Source: Methylovorus sp. MM2
GTDB lineage: Bacteria; Pseudomonadota; Gammaproteobacteria; Burkholderiales; Methylophilaceae
Reading direction: 5' to 3'
Length of the DNA stretch: 64,000 nt
Assembly (NCBI RefSeq): GCF_001648895.1
Contig: NZ_LXUF01000001.1
Span: forward strand, 496,001-560,000
Both the position numbers and the translations under genes were made by a program. Below are positions 40,659-49,587 of this stretch, piece after piece. How positions within the stretch are numbered: position 1 is the first letter of the stretch; each line of letters begins with the position of its first letter. The notes under the pieces are model-generated. The model ran no database searches, was not told the origin of the DNA, and saw nothing but the letters and a program-made list of their open reading frames with translations.

Positions 40659-41455
40659 AAGAACCCCCAAACCATTTTCAGGCCGACGATATAGAGAAGT
40701 AATGCAAAAAGGCGTTTGAGCACCACAGACGAAAGGCGTTGTGCAATAGCTGCACCGACTGGTGCTGTGAAGATGCTGATAGCAGCAATCCCGATCAGGG
40801 CTGGGATATAAATAAACCCGATACTGTATTTAGGTAAATGTTCGATACCTATGCCCGTGAAGATATACCCCGCTGTAGCTGCAACTGCTAATGGCAATCC
40901 CACTGCGGCGGATGTGCCGACCGCTTTCTGTGCAGTAAAGTTGTAATACATCAGTACAGGTACTGTTAATGAGCCGCCGCCGATCCCCACCAAACTGGAA
41001 AGCAATCCAATCATCGCGCCTGTCACCCCAGTGCCAAAGCTCCCCGGCAAATGTGTATGCGGGCTTGGTGAAAAATTCAGAGCCATTTGCGTGGCCACTA
41101 CAAGTAAGAATATAGCAAAGATGATCTGTAGCCAAACGCTATGCAAACTAGCAGCGAGCAGTGCGCCAAGGACTGTGCCAAAGATAATGCTTGGCGTAAT
41201 GCGTTTTACTGTATCCCAATTCACATTGCCTTTGAGGTGATGTGCCCTTGCAGAGGCAATAGACGTCAAGATGATCGTCGCCAGCGAAGTGCCCAGCGCC
41301 ATGTGCATGATATGTGCTTCAGGGAAGCCTTGGCTCACGAAAGCAAACACCAGAATAGGCACGATTACCGTGCCGCCGCCAACCCCGAATAACCCTGAGA
41401 GTACGCCGGAGAATGCGCCGGCAGCAAAGTAGATTAAAAAGTCATGGAGAATCAA
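40655..41455 (-). CDS. TSUP (TauE/SafE) family permease
   Basis: 266 residues with about eight hydrophobic helices in two repeats; GLFGVGGGTVIVP and LVGIGGGSLTVPVL are the paired TSUP glycine motifs. The family exports or imports sulfite, sulfonates or other organic anions; substrate not predictable. Apparent TTG start. Overlaps the ABC ATPase start by a few nt, so the three minus-strand genes likely form an operon. Confidence 0.9.
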   Translation of the reverse strand: MILHDFLIYFAAGAFSGVLSGLFGVGGGTVIVPILVFAFVSQGFPEAHIMHMALGTSLATIILTSIASARAHHLKGNVNWDTVKRITPSIIFGTVLGALLAASLHSVWLQIIFAIFLLVVATQMALNFSPSPHTHLPGSFGTGVTGAMIGLLSSLVGIGGGSLTVPVLMYYNFTAQKAVGTSAAVGLPLAVAATAGYIFTGIGIEHLPKYSIGFIYIPALIGIAAISIFTAPVGAAIAQRLSSVVLKRLFALLLYIVGLKMVWGFF

Positions 41456-41507
41456 AAGAGATCAATACCTGATACGTTGAGTTTGTGAATGAACGCCTGT
41501 AAACCGG

Positions 41508-41924
41508 TCAGGTTCTGCTAGATAATCTTGCCAGCGCATCACCAAGCTCTGAACCGCTCAGTTCATCGGCTAGCTTACCCAATGATGTGGCCGCTTTTTC
41601 GCTCAACTTGCGAATGTTTTTATCAGTCTTGCGGGCGCCAGATTGCACTTGCACTTCAACGCGAATTGAAGTAACTTCGAGTCCTTGTTTTTGCAACTTA
41701 GTTAATAAACTCGGCAGTAATAATTTAATTTTAGCGGCGACTGCGCCGTTAGCTGCATATACAGTGAGTCTTTTGTGCTTCAGGGTGCCAGCCTGTGTAT
41801 GTGGTCTGAGGGGTTCCGGTGTAACGGTATTCCAAGCTTGTTGTGAGGCGCTTAAGTCTTGTGCATGGCCAGATAAGGCCAAAAGCTCAGGGCTTCCTCT
41901 AAACACTGCTTTAAATTGCCGCAC
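41508..41924 (-). CDS. DciA-like protein (DUF721)
   Basis: 138 residues with a GTG start. The middle (HTQAGTLKHKRLTVYAANGAVAAKIKLLLPSLLTKL) matches the DUF721/DciA domain, and the C-terminal half is helical and charged. DciA is the ancestral loader of the DnaB replicative helicase in bacteria lacking DnaC or DnaI. Its place next to the M23 peptidase-secA pair, divergently oriented, is common in beta- and gammaproteobacteria. Confidence 0.78.
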   Translation of the reverse strand: MRQFKAVFRGSPELLALSGHAQDLSASQQAWNTVTPEPLRPHTQAGTLKHKRLTVYAANGAVAAKIKLLLPSLLTKLQKQGLEVTSIRVEVQVQSGARKTDKNIRKLSEKAATSLGKLADELSGSELGDALARLSSRT

Positions 41925-41952
41925 CGTGCGAACCTCTCAAAAGGGGAATTGC

Positions 41953-42828
41953 TTGAATATTATTTTTGTTTCTAACAACATGGCAAAGCCAAAGGTCCTG
42001 TCTTTACGACAAGTGATTATCGCTTTGGTTTTACTCATCGTTGCTATTGTGATGCTGACTGTGGCAATCATTCTGCCACAATCGAAGCACAAGCACCAAG
42101 GCGTCGTCCAGTCGCTTATCCCCTCAGCTCTTAATCTGCTTAATCCGCAAGAACATATCGACGCACTGGCCATTCAGCTTGGTGAGATACAGGCACGCGT
42201 GATGCGCTTGGATGCGCTCAGTGATCGATTATCCACTGTTGCGGGTATCAAGGATAAAGAAACCGAACAAGCTGTACCGCCACCTGGGCAAGGTGGCCCG
42301 GAAAAAGACGGGTATGGACTGACGGAAGAAGAGCTACAGCAAAAGATATCCGAACTGATGCTCGAGCTCGATAGCAAAAGCGAGCGCCTGAATAAATTAG
42401 AAACTGCCTTGGTGCATCAGAGTATGCAGAGAAACGCCATTCCTAATATGCATCCTGTTGATGGCGCATACAACTCATCAAGTTATGGCTGGCGCGTAGA
42501 CCCCTTTAGCGGAAAAATGGCATTTCATGAAGGTTTGGACTTTACTTCTGACATAGGCACCCCCATATATGCAGCAGCAGGCGGTATCGTGATTAGCGCC
42601 GAGCAGACGCCTGATTATGGTAAAATCGTGAAGATCGACCATGGTGCAGGTCTTGAAACAAGATATGCACACGCATCTCAATTGCTTGTGAAAGCAGGGG
42701 ATCGTGTCGAAAAAGGGCAGTTAATTGCCAAGGTCGGTAGTACAGGGCGTTCTACGGGCGCCCATTTGCATTTTGAGGTGCGATTGAATGGCGCGCCGCT
42801 CGACCCGCGCAAGTATTTAAAGAGCTAA
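41953..42828 (+). CDS. M23-family peptidase / LytM domain protein
   Basis: 291 residues: a short N-terminus (MNIIFVSNNMAKPK), one transmembrane helix at about 19-38, a coiled-coil region near 115-150 (EEELQQKISELMLELDSKSERL), and a C-terminal LytM domain with zinc motif HEGLDF and HLHFEVRLNG. Likely an envelope peptidoglycan hydrolase or its regulator. The TTG at 41953 preceded by AGGGGAA gives the usual N-terminus; a longer frame reaching 41587 runs antisense to the DciA-like gene and is rejected. Confidence 0.9.
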   Translation: MNIIFVSNNMAKPKVLSLRQVIIALVLLIVAIVMLTVAIILPQSKHKHQGVVQSLIPSALNLLNPQEHIDALAIQLGEIQARVMRLDALSDRLSTVAGIKDKETEQAVPPPGQGGPEKDGYGLTEEELQQKISELMLELDSKSERLNKLETALVHQSMQRNAIPNMHPVDGAYNSSSYGWRVDPFSGKMAFHEGLDFTSDIGTPIYAAAGGIVISAEQTPDYGKIVKIDHGAGLETRYAHASQLLVKAGDRVEKGQLIAKVGSTGRSTGAHLHFEVRLNGAPLDPRKYLKS

Positions 42829-42929
42829 AAGTGCCGAAACTAAAAGTATCCAAAAGAGTTAAATTGAATTATTTGAGTGTTATATAAACAAACATTTTTA
42901 TATCTAAAATTTCCCAGTCAACCTAGAGG

Positions 42930-42947
42930 TTTCCGCCATTGCGGAAA
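42930..42947 (+). promoter_or_regulatory. Hairpin between the SD-like sequence and start of secA
   Basis: TTTCCGC / GCGGAAA with a CATT tetraloop lies 14 nt before the secA ATG. The only good SD-like sequence (AGAGG, 42925-42929) lies immediately 5' of it. No T-run, so not a terminator. Likely to affect secA translation. Confidence 0.5.
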
Positions 42948-42961
42948 GTCGGTGTCACTTC

Positions 42962-45685
42962 ATGTTATCCACGTTGTTCAAAAAAGTATTCGGTAGTCGT
43001 AACGATCGTTTAGTTAAACAGTATGCGCAGAATGTACAAGCCATCAACAACCTTGAGGCATCGTTGCAAGGTCTGAGTGATGAGCGGTTGCGTGGGAAAA
43101 CTGAAGAGTTCAAGCAGCGTTATCAACAAGGCGAATCGCTGGATAAATTATTACCGGAAGCCTTTGCCGTCGTGCGCGAAGGTAGCCGCCGTATTCTGGA
43201 GATGCGTCATTTTGACGTACAGTTGATTGGTGGCATGGTATTGCACTCGGGCAAAATCGCTGAAATGCGGACGGGTGAAGGTAAAACGTTAGTAGCGACG
43301 CTACCTGCATATTTGAATGCCTTGGCTGGCAAGGGTGTACATGTTATTACCGTGAATGACTATCTGGCTAAGCGTGATGCCGAGTGGATGGCGCGTCTTT
43401 ATAATTTCCTCGGGCTGACGGTTGGTATCAACTTATCGCAGATGCTGCATGCTGAAAAGCAAAAAGCCTATGCTTCTGATATCACCTACGGCACCAATAA
43501 TGAATTCGGTTTCGACTACCTACGCGATAACATGGTCTATACAGCATCAGAACGTGTGCAGCGTAGCCTTAGCTATGCATTGATCGATGAGGTCGACTCC
43601 ATCTTGATCGATGAGGCGCGTACACCACTGATTATTTCCGGCCAAGCGGATGACAGCATCGATCTTTATGTGCAAATCAATGGCATTGCCACAAAACTGA
43701 CTCGCCAGAAAGAAGAGGAAGGCGAAGGCGATTTTTGGGTGGACGAAAAATCCCATCAGGTCATCATGTCTGAGCAAGGGCATGAACACGCTGAGCAATT
43801 ACTGGCTGATGCAGGCTTGTTGTCAGAAGGCACAAGTTTGTACGATGCAGCGAGCATTACGCTGGTGCATCATATGTATGCTGCATTGCGCGCGCAATCG
43901 TTATTCCATCGTGATCAACACTATGTGGTTCGTGATGGCGAGATCGTCATTGTCGATGAGTTCACTGGCCGCATGATGCCAGGTCGTCGTTGGTCTGACG
44001 GTTTGCATCAGGCGGTTGAAGCAAAAGAAGGCATGGCGATCCAGAAAGAGAACCAGACGCTGGCTTCTATTACTTTCCAGAATTACTTCCGCATGTACGA
44101 AAAGCTTTCCGGTATGACGGGTACAGCCGATACCGAAGCATATGAATTCAACCAAATATACGGTCTTGAGACGGTTGTTATCCCGACTCATCGAGGTATG
44201 CAGCGTATTGATAACATGGATAAGGTCTATCGCACCTCCATGGAGAAATATCAGGCGGTGATTGAAGATATCCGTGAGTGCCAGAAGCGTGGTCAGCCAG
44301 TATTGGTCGGAACTACATCGATCGAGAACTCTGAGCTGATCGCTAGTTTGTTGAATAAGGCGAATCTTGAGCATCAAGTCTTGAATGCCAAGCAGCATGA
44401 ACGTGAAGCGCATATCATCGTTCAGGCTGGTCGCCCGGGTATGATCACGATTGCTACTAATATGGCGGGCCGTGGTACCGACATCGTGCTAGGTGGCAAT
44501 TATGAGCCTGAAGTGGCTGAGATACACGCCGATGAAACATTAAGCGAAGCAGAAAAATCTGCAAAAGTCGCAACCGCAAAAGCTGAATGGCAAAAACGCC
44601 ATGATGCAGTATTGGCTTCTGGTGGTTTGCATATCATTGGTACTGAGCGCCATGAGTCGCGTCGCGTGGATAACCAACTGCGTGGCCGTGCCGGACGTCA
44701 GGGTGACCCGGGTTCCAGTCGTTTCTATTTGTCGCTTGAAGATCAGTTGTTGCGTATCTTCGCTTCTGACCGTGTATCAGCCATCATGGAACGCCTCAAG
44801 ATGCCTGAAGGTGAAGCCATCGAGCATCCATGGGTGACGCGCGCTATCGAAAATGCACAACGCAAGGTCGAAGGTCGTAACTTTGATATCCGTAAGCAAT
44901 TGCTTGAATATGATGACGTGTCGAACGATCAGCGCAAGGTTATCTATCAGCAGCGTAATGAGTTGCTTGAGGCTACAGATGTCGCTGAGACGATCGCTGC
45001 AATGCGTAGTGATGTGATCAACGATATCGTGGCGACACATATTCCACCCGGAACGGTAGAAGAAGAGTGGGATGTGGCATCCCTTGAGAAGACGTTGCAG
45101 GCAGAAGTCGGACTAGATCTGCCATTGCAGAAAATGCTGGAAGAAAATGCAAACCTGCACGAAGAAACATTACGTGAGCGTGTGCAGGATGCTGCGGATG
45201 AAGCTTACAAAGCCAAAGAAAGTATGGCTGGCACTGATGTGATGCGCCAGTTCGAGCGTGCTGTGATGCTGCAAAGTATAGATAATCACTGGAGAGAGCA
45301 TCTTGCCGCATTGGATCACTTGCGCCAGGGTATTCATTTGCGGTCATATGCGCAAAAGAATCCAAAGCAAGAATACAAGCGCGAGGCATTCGAGTTGTTT
45401 GCAGGTTTGCTGAACACAGTGAAAAGTGAAGTCACTAAGATCACGATGCTGATACAAGTGAAGAATGAAGCCGATGTCGAAGCGGTAGAAAAGCCCGTCG
45501 AGCTTGATAACGTGCGTTATCAACATGCAGACTATGATGAGGCGCTAGGTGTGGATGATGTTCCGGTAGATGAAGAGGCCATTGCGCAAACGATTACGCG
45601 AGATGGGGTCAAGATTGGGCGCAATGATCCATGTCCATGTGGGTCAGGTAAAAAATACAAACAGTGTCACGGTAAGTTGTCTTAA
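42962..45685 (+). CDS. secA: Preprotein translocase ATPase SecA
   Basis: Motor of Sec-dependent export. 907 residues. Walker A is [14 protein letters not shown] (GEGKT at 105-109); the DEAD-like [17 protein letters not shown] and the helicase motif [15 protein letters not shown] are intact. The C-terminal zinc-binding SecB-interacting motif is [14 protein letters not shown]. No secM-like gene precedes it; a hairpin sits in its leader. Confidence 0.98.
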   Translation: MLSTLFKKVFGSRNDRLVKQYAQNVQAINNLEASLQGLSDERLRGKTEEFKQRYQQGESLDKLLPEAFAVVREGSRRILEMRHFDVQLIGGMVLHSGKIAEMRTGEGKTLVATLPAYLNALAGKGVHVITVNDYLAKRDAEWMARLYNFLGLTVGINLSQMLHAEKQKAYASDITYGTNNEFGFDYLRDNMVYTASERVQRSLSYALIDEVDSILIDEARTPLIISGQADDSIDLYVQINGIATKLTRQKEEEGEGDFWVDEKSHQVIMSEQGHEHAEQLLADAGLLSEGTSLYDAASITLVHHMYAALRAQSLFHRDQHYVVRDGEIVIVDEFTGRMMPGRRWSDGLHQAVEAKEGMAIQKENQTLASITFQNYFRMYEKLSGMTGTADTEAYEFNQIYGLETVVIPTHRGMQRIDNMDKVYRTSMEKYQAVIEDIRECQKRGQPVLVGTTSIENSELIASLLNKANLEHQVLNAKQHEREAHIIVQAGRPGMITIATNMAGRGTDIVLGGNYEPEVAEIHADETLSEAEKSAKVATAKAEWQKRHDAVLASGGLHIIGTERHESRRVDNQLRGRAGRQGDPGSSRFYLSLEDQLLRIFASDRVSAIMERLKMPEGEAIEHPWVTRAIENAQRKVEGRNFDIRKQLLEYDDVSNDQRKVIYQQRNELLEATDVAETIAAMRSDVINDIVATHIPPGTVEEEWDVASLEKTLQAEVGLDLPLQKMLEENANLHEETLRERVQDAADEAYKAKESMAGTDVMRQFERAVMLQSIDNHWREHLAALDHLRQGIHLRSYAQKNPKQEYKREAFELFAGLLNTVKSEVTKITMLIQVKNEADVEAVEKPVELDNVRYQHADYDEALGVDDVPVDEEAIAQTITRDGVKIGRNDPCPCGSGKKYKQCHGKLS

Positions 45686-45702
45686 ATACCTTCAGACGCA
45701 AT

Positions 45703-45738
45703 AAAAAGCCTAATGGCATCTGCCCATTAGGCTTTTTT
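45703..45738 (+). terminator. Intrinsic terminator of secA
   Basis: A perfect 14-bp stem AAAAAGCCTAATGG / CCATTAGGCTTTTT with a 7-nt loop and T6 lies 17 nt after the stop. Confidence 0.93.
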
Positions 45739-46053
45739 GTTGATGGCGGTAAGCCTTAGTCTGGCATACGTTTTGCGTTAATCACTTCAAGGTGTTTAAT
45801 CTTGTTGATTTAAAGTATGATTTTTATGTACTTTAAGGCCTTGGAATTAACGCATGTGATTGATTTTTCAGATTGATTAAATAAACTTTATTTGAATAAA
45901 GTAAAAATCAGTCGGGTAAGGAATGAAGGCTTCTGTCGAATAAATGACAGTAGCAAGTTTTTGGTGCACCAGATAAGCGCTATCGCCCTGCTATAGAGCG
46001 CGTGTTAGCGGATATTTTGATGATTTTGAATATTTAAGTGAGCCGTATTTTTC
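45739..46053 (+). other. AT-rich intergenic region with nested inverted repeats
   Basis: No gene seen. Contains TTAAAGTA / TACTTTAA (45810-45836, 11-nt loop); TGATTTTT (45861-45868) / AAAAATCA (45903-45910), enclosing CTTTATT-TG-AATAAAG (45886-45901); and a perfect palindrome TGGTGCACCA (45962-45971). These may be regulatory sites for the unknown gene at 46054. The last resembles NtrC half-sites but lacks the canonical spacing. Confidence 0.35.
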
Positions 46054-46794
46054 ATGCAAAACAAATCAGGTACTTCTGAGTCTTTACGTCAGCGTCGCGC
46101 AGTCTATCATGGGCTATGTAGCGTTTTAAGCGAAGAAGATGCTGCTACAGCGCTAGATATGTGGACAGAACATTCTAAGGCATCGCAGTCTGTTTTCAGT
46201 GGTTTGAATATGTATGTACGTGAGGTTTGTACTAAATTTGGAAAAACTGATGTGCAGCGTGAGATGGCGCAGGCGATCAATCGTGCATTAATGGCAAAGC
46301 CTGCAGATTTGATTGCCCTGCCAACAGGCGAAGCTGTTGAAGCCATAGTCGTGGATGAGGTTGCAGTAAAAGCTGTACCAGAGCGGGCAGCTGTTGCTAC
46401 TGCCGTTGTGACTAATGGCGCCGCATCTGAAGGTGCTAATAACACACCGGAATTTCAGACCTTTAAAATCCTGATACTTGCCCTGTTTGAGTTGGTTGAC
46501 CAGCATAGTGCGACGACAGGTCTGGAGTTTCGCGATTTTGTAAAAGATGTCGTCACGCATCTACCATGGTCTGAGGCGCAGCAAGAACAATTGGTGGTAT
46601 TGGTAGATACAGGCAGCACAATACAGACTCGGGCTTATCGAGCCGGTCAGCTAAAAGCTTTATTGGGGCACATTAAGTCATGGTTGGCGGATAATATGGG
46701 TGGCGCGGCAGGCGCATTGGCCATAGAGCAGGCAATGGCGGTCGCTGCTAAATCGGTATTTGGGCAGGAGTATGCTCCGAAGTCTTTTCTCTAA
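46054..46794 (+). CDS. Unknown soluble protein upstream of ammonium transporter
   Basis: 246 residues, not recognised. The N-terminal 90 residues are mixed-charge and predicted helical (RQRRAVYHGLCSVLSEEDAA), followed by an Ala/Val-rich linker (about 100-130) and a second helical half (FKILILALFELVDQHSATTG). No signal peptide or transmembrane helix. The 143-nt gap to amtB contains a sigma-54 promoter, so it is probably a separate transcript. A nitrogen-related role is inferred from position only. Confidence 0.75.
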   Translation: MQNKSGTSESLRQRRAVYHGLCSVLSEEDAATALDMWTEHSKASQSVFSGLNMYVREVCTKFGKTDVQREMAQAINRALMAKPADLIALPTGEAVEAIVVDEVAVKAVPERAAVATAVVTNGAASEGANNTPEFQTFKILILALFELVDQHSATTGLEFRDFVKDVVTHLPWSEAQQEQLVVLVDTGSTIQTRAYRAGQLKALLGHIKSWLADNMGGAAGALAIEQAMAVAAKSVFGQEYAPKSFL

Positions 46795-46864
46795 AGGAGC
46801 GCTTGCCAAAGAGCGTGTGTAAAGAAAAGCTTGAAAGCGAGGCCTGTTTTACCAGATATCATAT

Positions 46865-46880
46865 TGGTACATGACTTGCT
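46865..46880 (+). promoter_or_regulatory. Sigma-54 promoter of the ammonium transporter gene
   Basis: TGGTACATGACTTGCT matches the -24/-12 consensus TGGCACG-N4-TTGCW at 10 of 12 defined positions, including the invariant GG and GC at exact spacing. Expected transcription start is near 46891, about 47 nt before the first ATG. Implies RpoN plus an NtrC-type activator and induction under nitrogen limitation. Confidence 0.72.
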
Positions 46881-46937
46881 AGATTTTGATGGATGAAATA
46901 TTAAAGCAGCAAAGCTGTAAACTCTTGAAGCATAACA

Positions 46938-48482
46938 ATGAACATTAAAATAGCGGATAAGGCGAAACAATTTATGAATATACATGACACTAAAAAGTGG
47001 ATGCTAATCGGGGTTTTGAATGCTTTGCTACTAGTCCCTGGGTATTCCTCTGCTGAAACAGCTACGCCTGTTGCAAAAGACCAGTCTGCCGCGATTGTCG
47101 CGCCACCGTCTGCTGATGTACCAGATTCTGCACCTGCTGAAGCTGAGGCAGTGCCTGCAGCCGCGGAGCCAGAAGTGCCAGCCCCTGTGATGGCGACGGA
47201 AGAGCATGAAGAAGACGAGGATACTGGCCCTGAAGCATCCGCTACTGAACCCTCTGTTATCGGGTTTGACAAGATTAGCGCAGGGGATACCGCATGGATG
47301 CTATCGTCAACGGCATTGGTATTGCTAATGACGATCCCTGGGTTGGCGCTATTTTACGGCGGCATGGTTCGCAAGAGAAACGTACTATCAACGGTATTGC
47401 AAAGCTTTGCGATTACCTGCTTGGTCACGGTGCTTTGGGTGGTCATTGGGTATAGCCTCGCGTTCACGCCGAACAATCTATATATCGGTAGCCTTGATCG
47501 CGTCATGCTGAACGGCCTGACCTATATCAAGGAAACTAGCCAGATTAGTGTCAGCCATATTGCTTCCACGATCCCTGAGTCAGTGTTTATTATGTTCCAG
47601 CTGACATTCGCGATTATTACCCCTGCCTTGATCACTGGTGCATTTGCTGAACGTATCAAGTTCTCTGCCATGATGGTGTTTATCGCCATTTGGACAGTCG
47701 TTATCTACGCGCCAATCGCACATTGGGTATGGGAACCAGGTGGCTGGTTAGCTTCTCAAGGGGTTCTAGACTTTGCTGGTGGTACTGTGGTGCATATTAA
47801 TGCAGGCGTTGCCGGCTTGGTATGCGCCTATATGGTTGGGCCACGTCGTGGCTATGGTAAAGAGCCATTCCCTCCTTATAACCTTGTCTACACCATGATT
47901 GGCGCTTCTTTGCTATGGGTGGGCTGGTTCGGTTTCAATGCGGGTTCTGCTGTTGCCTCTGATGGCCGTGCTGGTATGGCGATGTTGGCTACACAGGTGG
48001 CCACTGGTACTGCCGTACTGACATGGATGGCTGTTGAATGGGTCAGAAAATCACGTGCTACATTGCTAGGCGCCTGCTCAGGTGCTGTTGCCGGCCTTGT
48101 TGCGATTACACCAGCCTCTGGTTTTGTCGATGTGAAAGGCGCATTGGTAATCGGGATCGCTGCGGGCTTGTTCTGCTATTGGGGTGCAACTGGCCTTAAA
48201 CGTCTATTAGGGGCTGATGACGCCTTGGATGTATTTGGTATTCACGGTGTTGGCGGTATCGTTGGTGCGATCTTGACCGGCGTATTTGCAAGCAAGGCGA
48301 TTAGCGGTGCTGAAGGTAGTGTGGTATCGCAGTGTATCGGTGTGCTGGTCACCCTTGTTTATAGCGGTGTTGGCACTTACATCATTCTACAAGTCGTGGA
48401 TTGGGTGATCGGCCTGCGTGTATCGCCAGATGATGAGCAGGATGGTTTGGATATTTCACAACATGCTGAAAGGTTGGCTTAA
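46938..48482 (+). CDS. amtB: Ammonium transporter (Amt family) with long acidic periplasmic extension
   Basis: Inner-membrane ammonium channel. 514 residues from the first ATG; an ATG at 46974 would give a more compact signal peptide (MNIHDTKKWMLIGVLNALLL). After the signal (to about residue 39) there is a 75-residue Ala/Pro/Glu-rich acidic segment, then 11 predicted helices starting GDTAWMLSSTALVLLMTIPG. The gate segment ESVFIMFQLTFAIITPALI and both pore histidines (GGTVVHINAG, FGIHGVGG) are present. No glnK follows; the TAA overlaps the next ATG (TAATG). Confidence 0.93.
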   Translation: MNIKIADKAKQFMNIHDTKKWMLIGVLNALLLVPGYSSAETATPVAKDQSAAIVAPPSADVPDSAPAEAEAVPAAAEPEVPAPVMATEEHEEDEDTGPEASATEPSVIGFDKISAGDTAWMLSSTALVLLMTIPGLALFYGGMVRKRNVLSTVLQSFAITCLVTVLWVVIGYSLAFTPNNLYIGSLDRVMLNGLTYIKETSQISVSHIASTIPESVFIMFQLTFAIITPALITGAFAERIKFSAMMVFIAIWTVVIYAPIAHWVWEPGGWLASQGVLDFAGGTVVHINAGVAGLVCAYMVGPRRGYGKEPFPPYNLVYTMIGASLLWVGWFGFNAGSAVASDGRAGMAMLATQVATGTAVLTWMAVEWVRKSRATLLGACSGAVAGLVAITPASGFVDVKGALVIGIAAGLFCYWGATGLKRLLGADDALDVFGIHGVGGIVGAILTGVFASKAISGAEGSVVSQCIGVLVTLVYSGVGTYIILQVVDWVIGLRVSPDDEQDGLDISQHAERLA

Positions 48483-48859
48483 TGAGTGACGCAGATAAAA
48501 CTGCGGTTGCGGCTCACCTGTATGTGACTTTAAGGCGAACTGCAAACCGCGTCATTGATGTGGAGTGGATGAGCAAGAATGAAGAATATGCCCGTGAGAT
48601 TCTTCGACTTTCTCGTTCGCTTGGAGCAGAAGATCTAAGCCGTTATGCGGATCGTTATGAAGAGCTCATGTTTGGCAAAACAGCGGCTGTCGCACCGCCA
48701 CCTGCAGTAGTGGCGCCAGTGGTCGAGAAGCCTGCCTCAACTGAAGCGCCTGCATTGCCTTCTATGTTTGATGAGGCTGCGGCATCGACCCCATCTTCAG
48801 ATGGGTCTGGTGAGGGCTCTGAGGGTTCTAATGATCGTTATATCGGTCATTTGCGCTAG
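48482..48859 (+). CDS. Unknown protein translationally coupled to amtB
   Basis: 125 residues, not recognised. Residues 1-62 look like a compact helical domain (HLYVTLRRTANRVIDVEWM, then EILRLSRSLGAEDLSRYADR); the rest is a Pro/Ala/Ser-rich tail ending in DRYIGHLR. No membrane segment. It occupies the place glnK usually takes and overlaps the amtB stop, suggesting an Amt-associated cytoplasmic factor. It is not a PII protein: no T-loop or PII signature. Confidence 0.78.
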   Translation: MSDADKTAVAAHLYVTLRRTANRVIDVEWMSKNEEYAREILRLSRSLGAEDLSRYADRYEELMFGKTAAVAPPPAVVAPVVEKPASTEAPALPSMFDEAAASTPSSDGSGEGSEGSNDRYIGHLR

Positions 48860-48920
48860 CATTAAATTACGCGTGCTTTGATTTGAGAAACTCTGGAATT
48901 TAATAAAAATCTGGAATATG

Positions 48921-48958
48921 ACAAAAGGCTGGCTATAGTACAATAGCCAGCCTTTTGT
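48921..48958. terminator. Intrinsic terminator of the amtB operon
   Basis: A perfect 16-bp stem ACAAAAGGCTGGCTAT / ATAGCCAGCCTTTTGT with loop AGTACA. The A-run and T-run on the two sides are short (four each). Confidence 0.88.
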
Positions 48959-48979
48959 ATAATCAATCTGGGTTTTTGT

Positions 48980-49171
48980 ATGGATCCTATCGCTGTTAAT
49001 TCCCCCTGTATTGGTGTTTGTGCCATGAGCGAGGCTACAGGCCTATGTGTCGGTTGTTATCGAACAATCGAAGAAATACGTGGCTGGTGGGATATGCCTT
49101 CTACAGATAAACTCGGTATCCTTGAAAAAGTCGCTCAAAGACAAATGGATGCTGCCAGTTTTGACGATTAA
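48980..49171 (+). CDS. DUF1289 small cysteine-rich protein
   Basis: 63 residues. The family signature SPCIGVCAMSEATGLCVGC, with four Cys, followed by YRTIEEIRGWW is complete, suggesting a metal-binding fold. Function unknown; widespread in proteobacteria. No clear operon partner. Confidence 0.88.
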   Translation: MDPIAVNSPCIGVCAMSEATGLCVGCYRTIEEIRGWWDMPSTDKLGILEKVAQRQMDAASFDD

Positions 49172-49224
49172 TCATCCAGATAAAAAGTCATGCCGCTTTT
49201 TATCTCATTAAATGTATATCAATC

Positions 49225-49572
49225 ATGAAAATATTAATTACGATTATCCTTGTAGCTACCGCATTGAATAGTTATGCCGCTGATGGCTATATCTCGGGAG
49301 TTGGTGTTGAAAGCTGCGGAGATATTTTAGCCGCAGTGAACAATCACGATATTGATGAGGAGCGCTTAGAAAGCTGGACGCAGGGTTATTTCTCCGGCGC
49401 TAATATCGCCTATGGTTTGCGGTCAAAATCTGGTGATGTCAATACGGGCAGCACGGTATTGCCCAGCCGATTGATGGCGTTGGTAAAGCAAAAGTGTGAA
49501 GCAAAGATTGATTACGCTTATGCCAAAGCAGTCGATGAAGTCTACTTTGAGTTAAGGGTCGCTGGGCAGTAA
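49225..49572 (+). CDS. Small periplasmic protein, possibly Rap1a/Tai-like
   Basis: 115 residues: signal peptide (about 1-18, ending SYA) and a helical mature part with two Cys (VESCGDIL, KQKCEAK) probably disulfide-bonded. The pattern C ... W-x-QGYFSGANIA ... C resembles the Rap1a/Tai immunity fold, but this is a weak match by eye. Its end lies 15 nt from the convergent GspE-like gene. Confidence 0.68.
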   Translation: MKILITIILVATALNSYAADGYISGVGVESCGDILAAVNNHDIDEERLESWTQGYFSGANIAYGLRSKSGDVNTGSTVLPSRLMALVKQKCEAKIDYAYAKAVDEVYFELRVAGQ

Positions 49573-49587
49573 GTTTAAGTCGGCGGT

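Noticed and set aside
41587-41952. N-terminal extension of the M23 peptidase by 122 residues
   Set aside because: The extension lies wholly antisense to the DciA-like gene, and the TTG at 41953 has a good SD and gives the family-like N-terminus.
42829-42961. SecM-like arrest peptide gene upstream of secA
   Set aside because: The 133-nt gap holds no open frame with a signal peptide or arrest motif.
45962-45971. TGGTGCACCA as a true NtrC enhancer site
   Set aside because: The half-sites are in the wrong relation for the known TGCACC-N-GGTGCA layout and the site is about 900 bp from the sigma-54 promoter; kept only as a palindrome.
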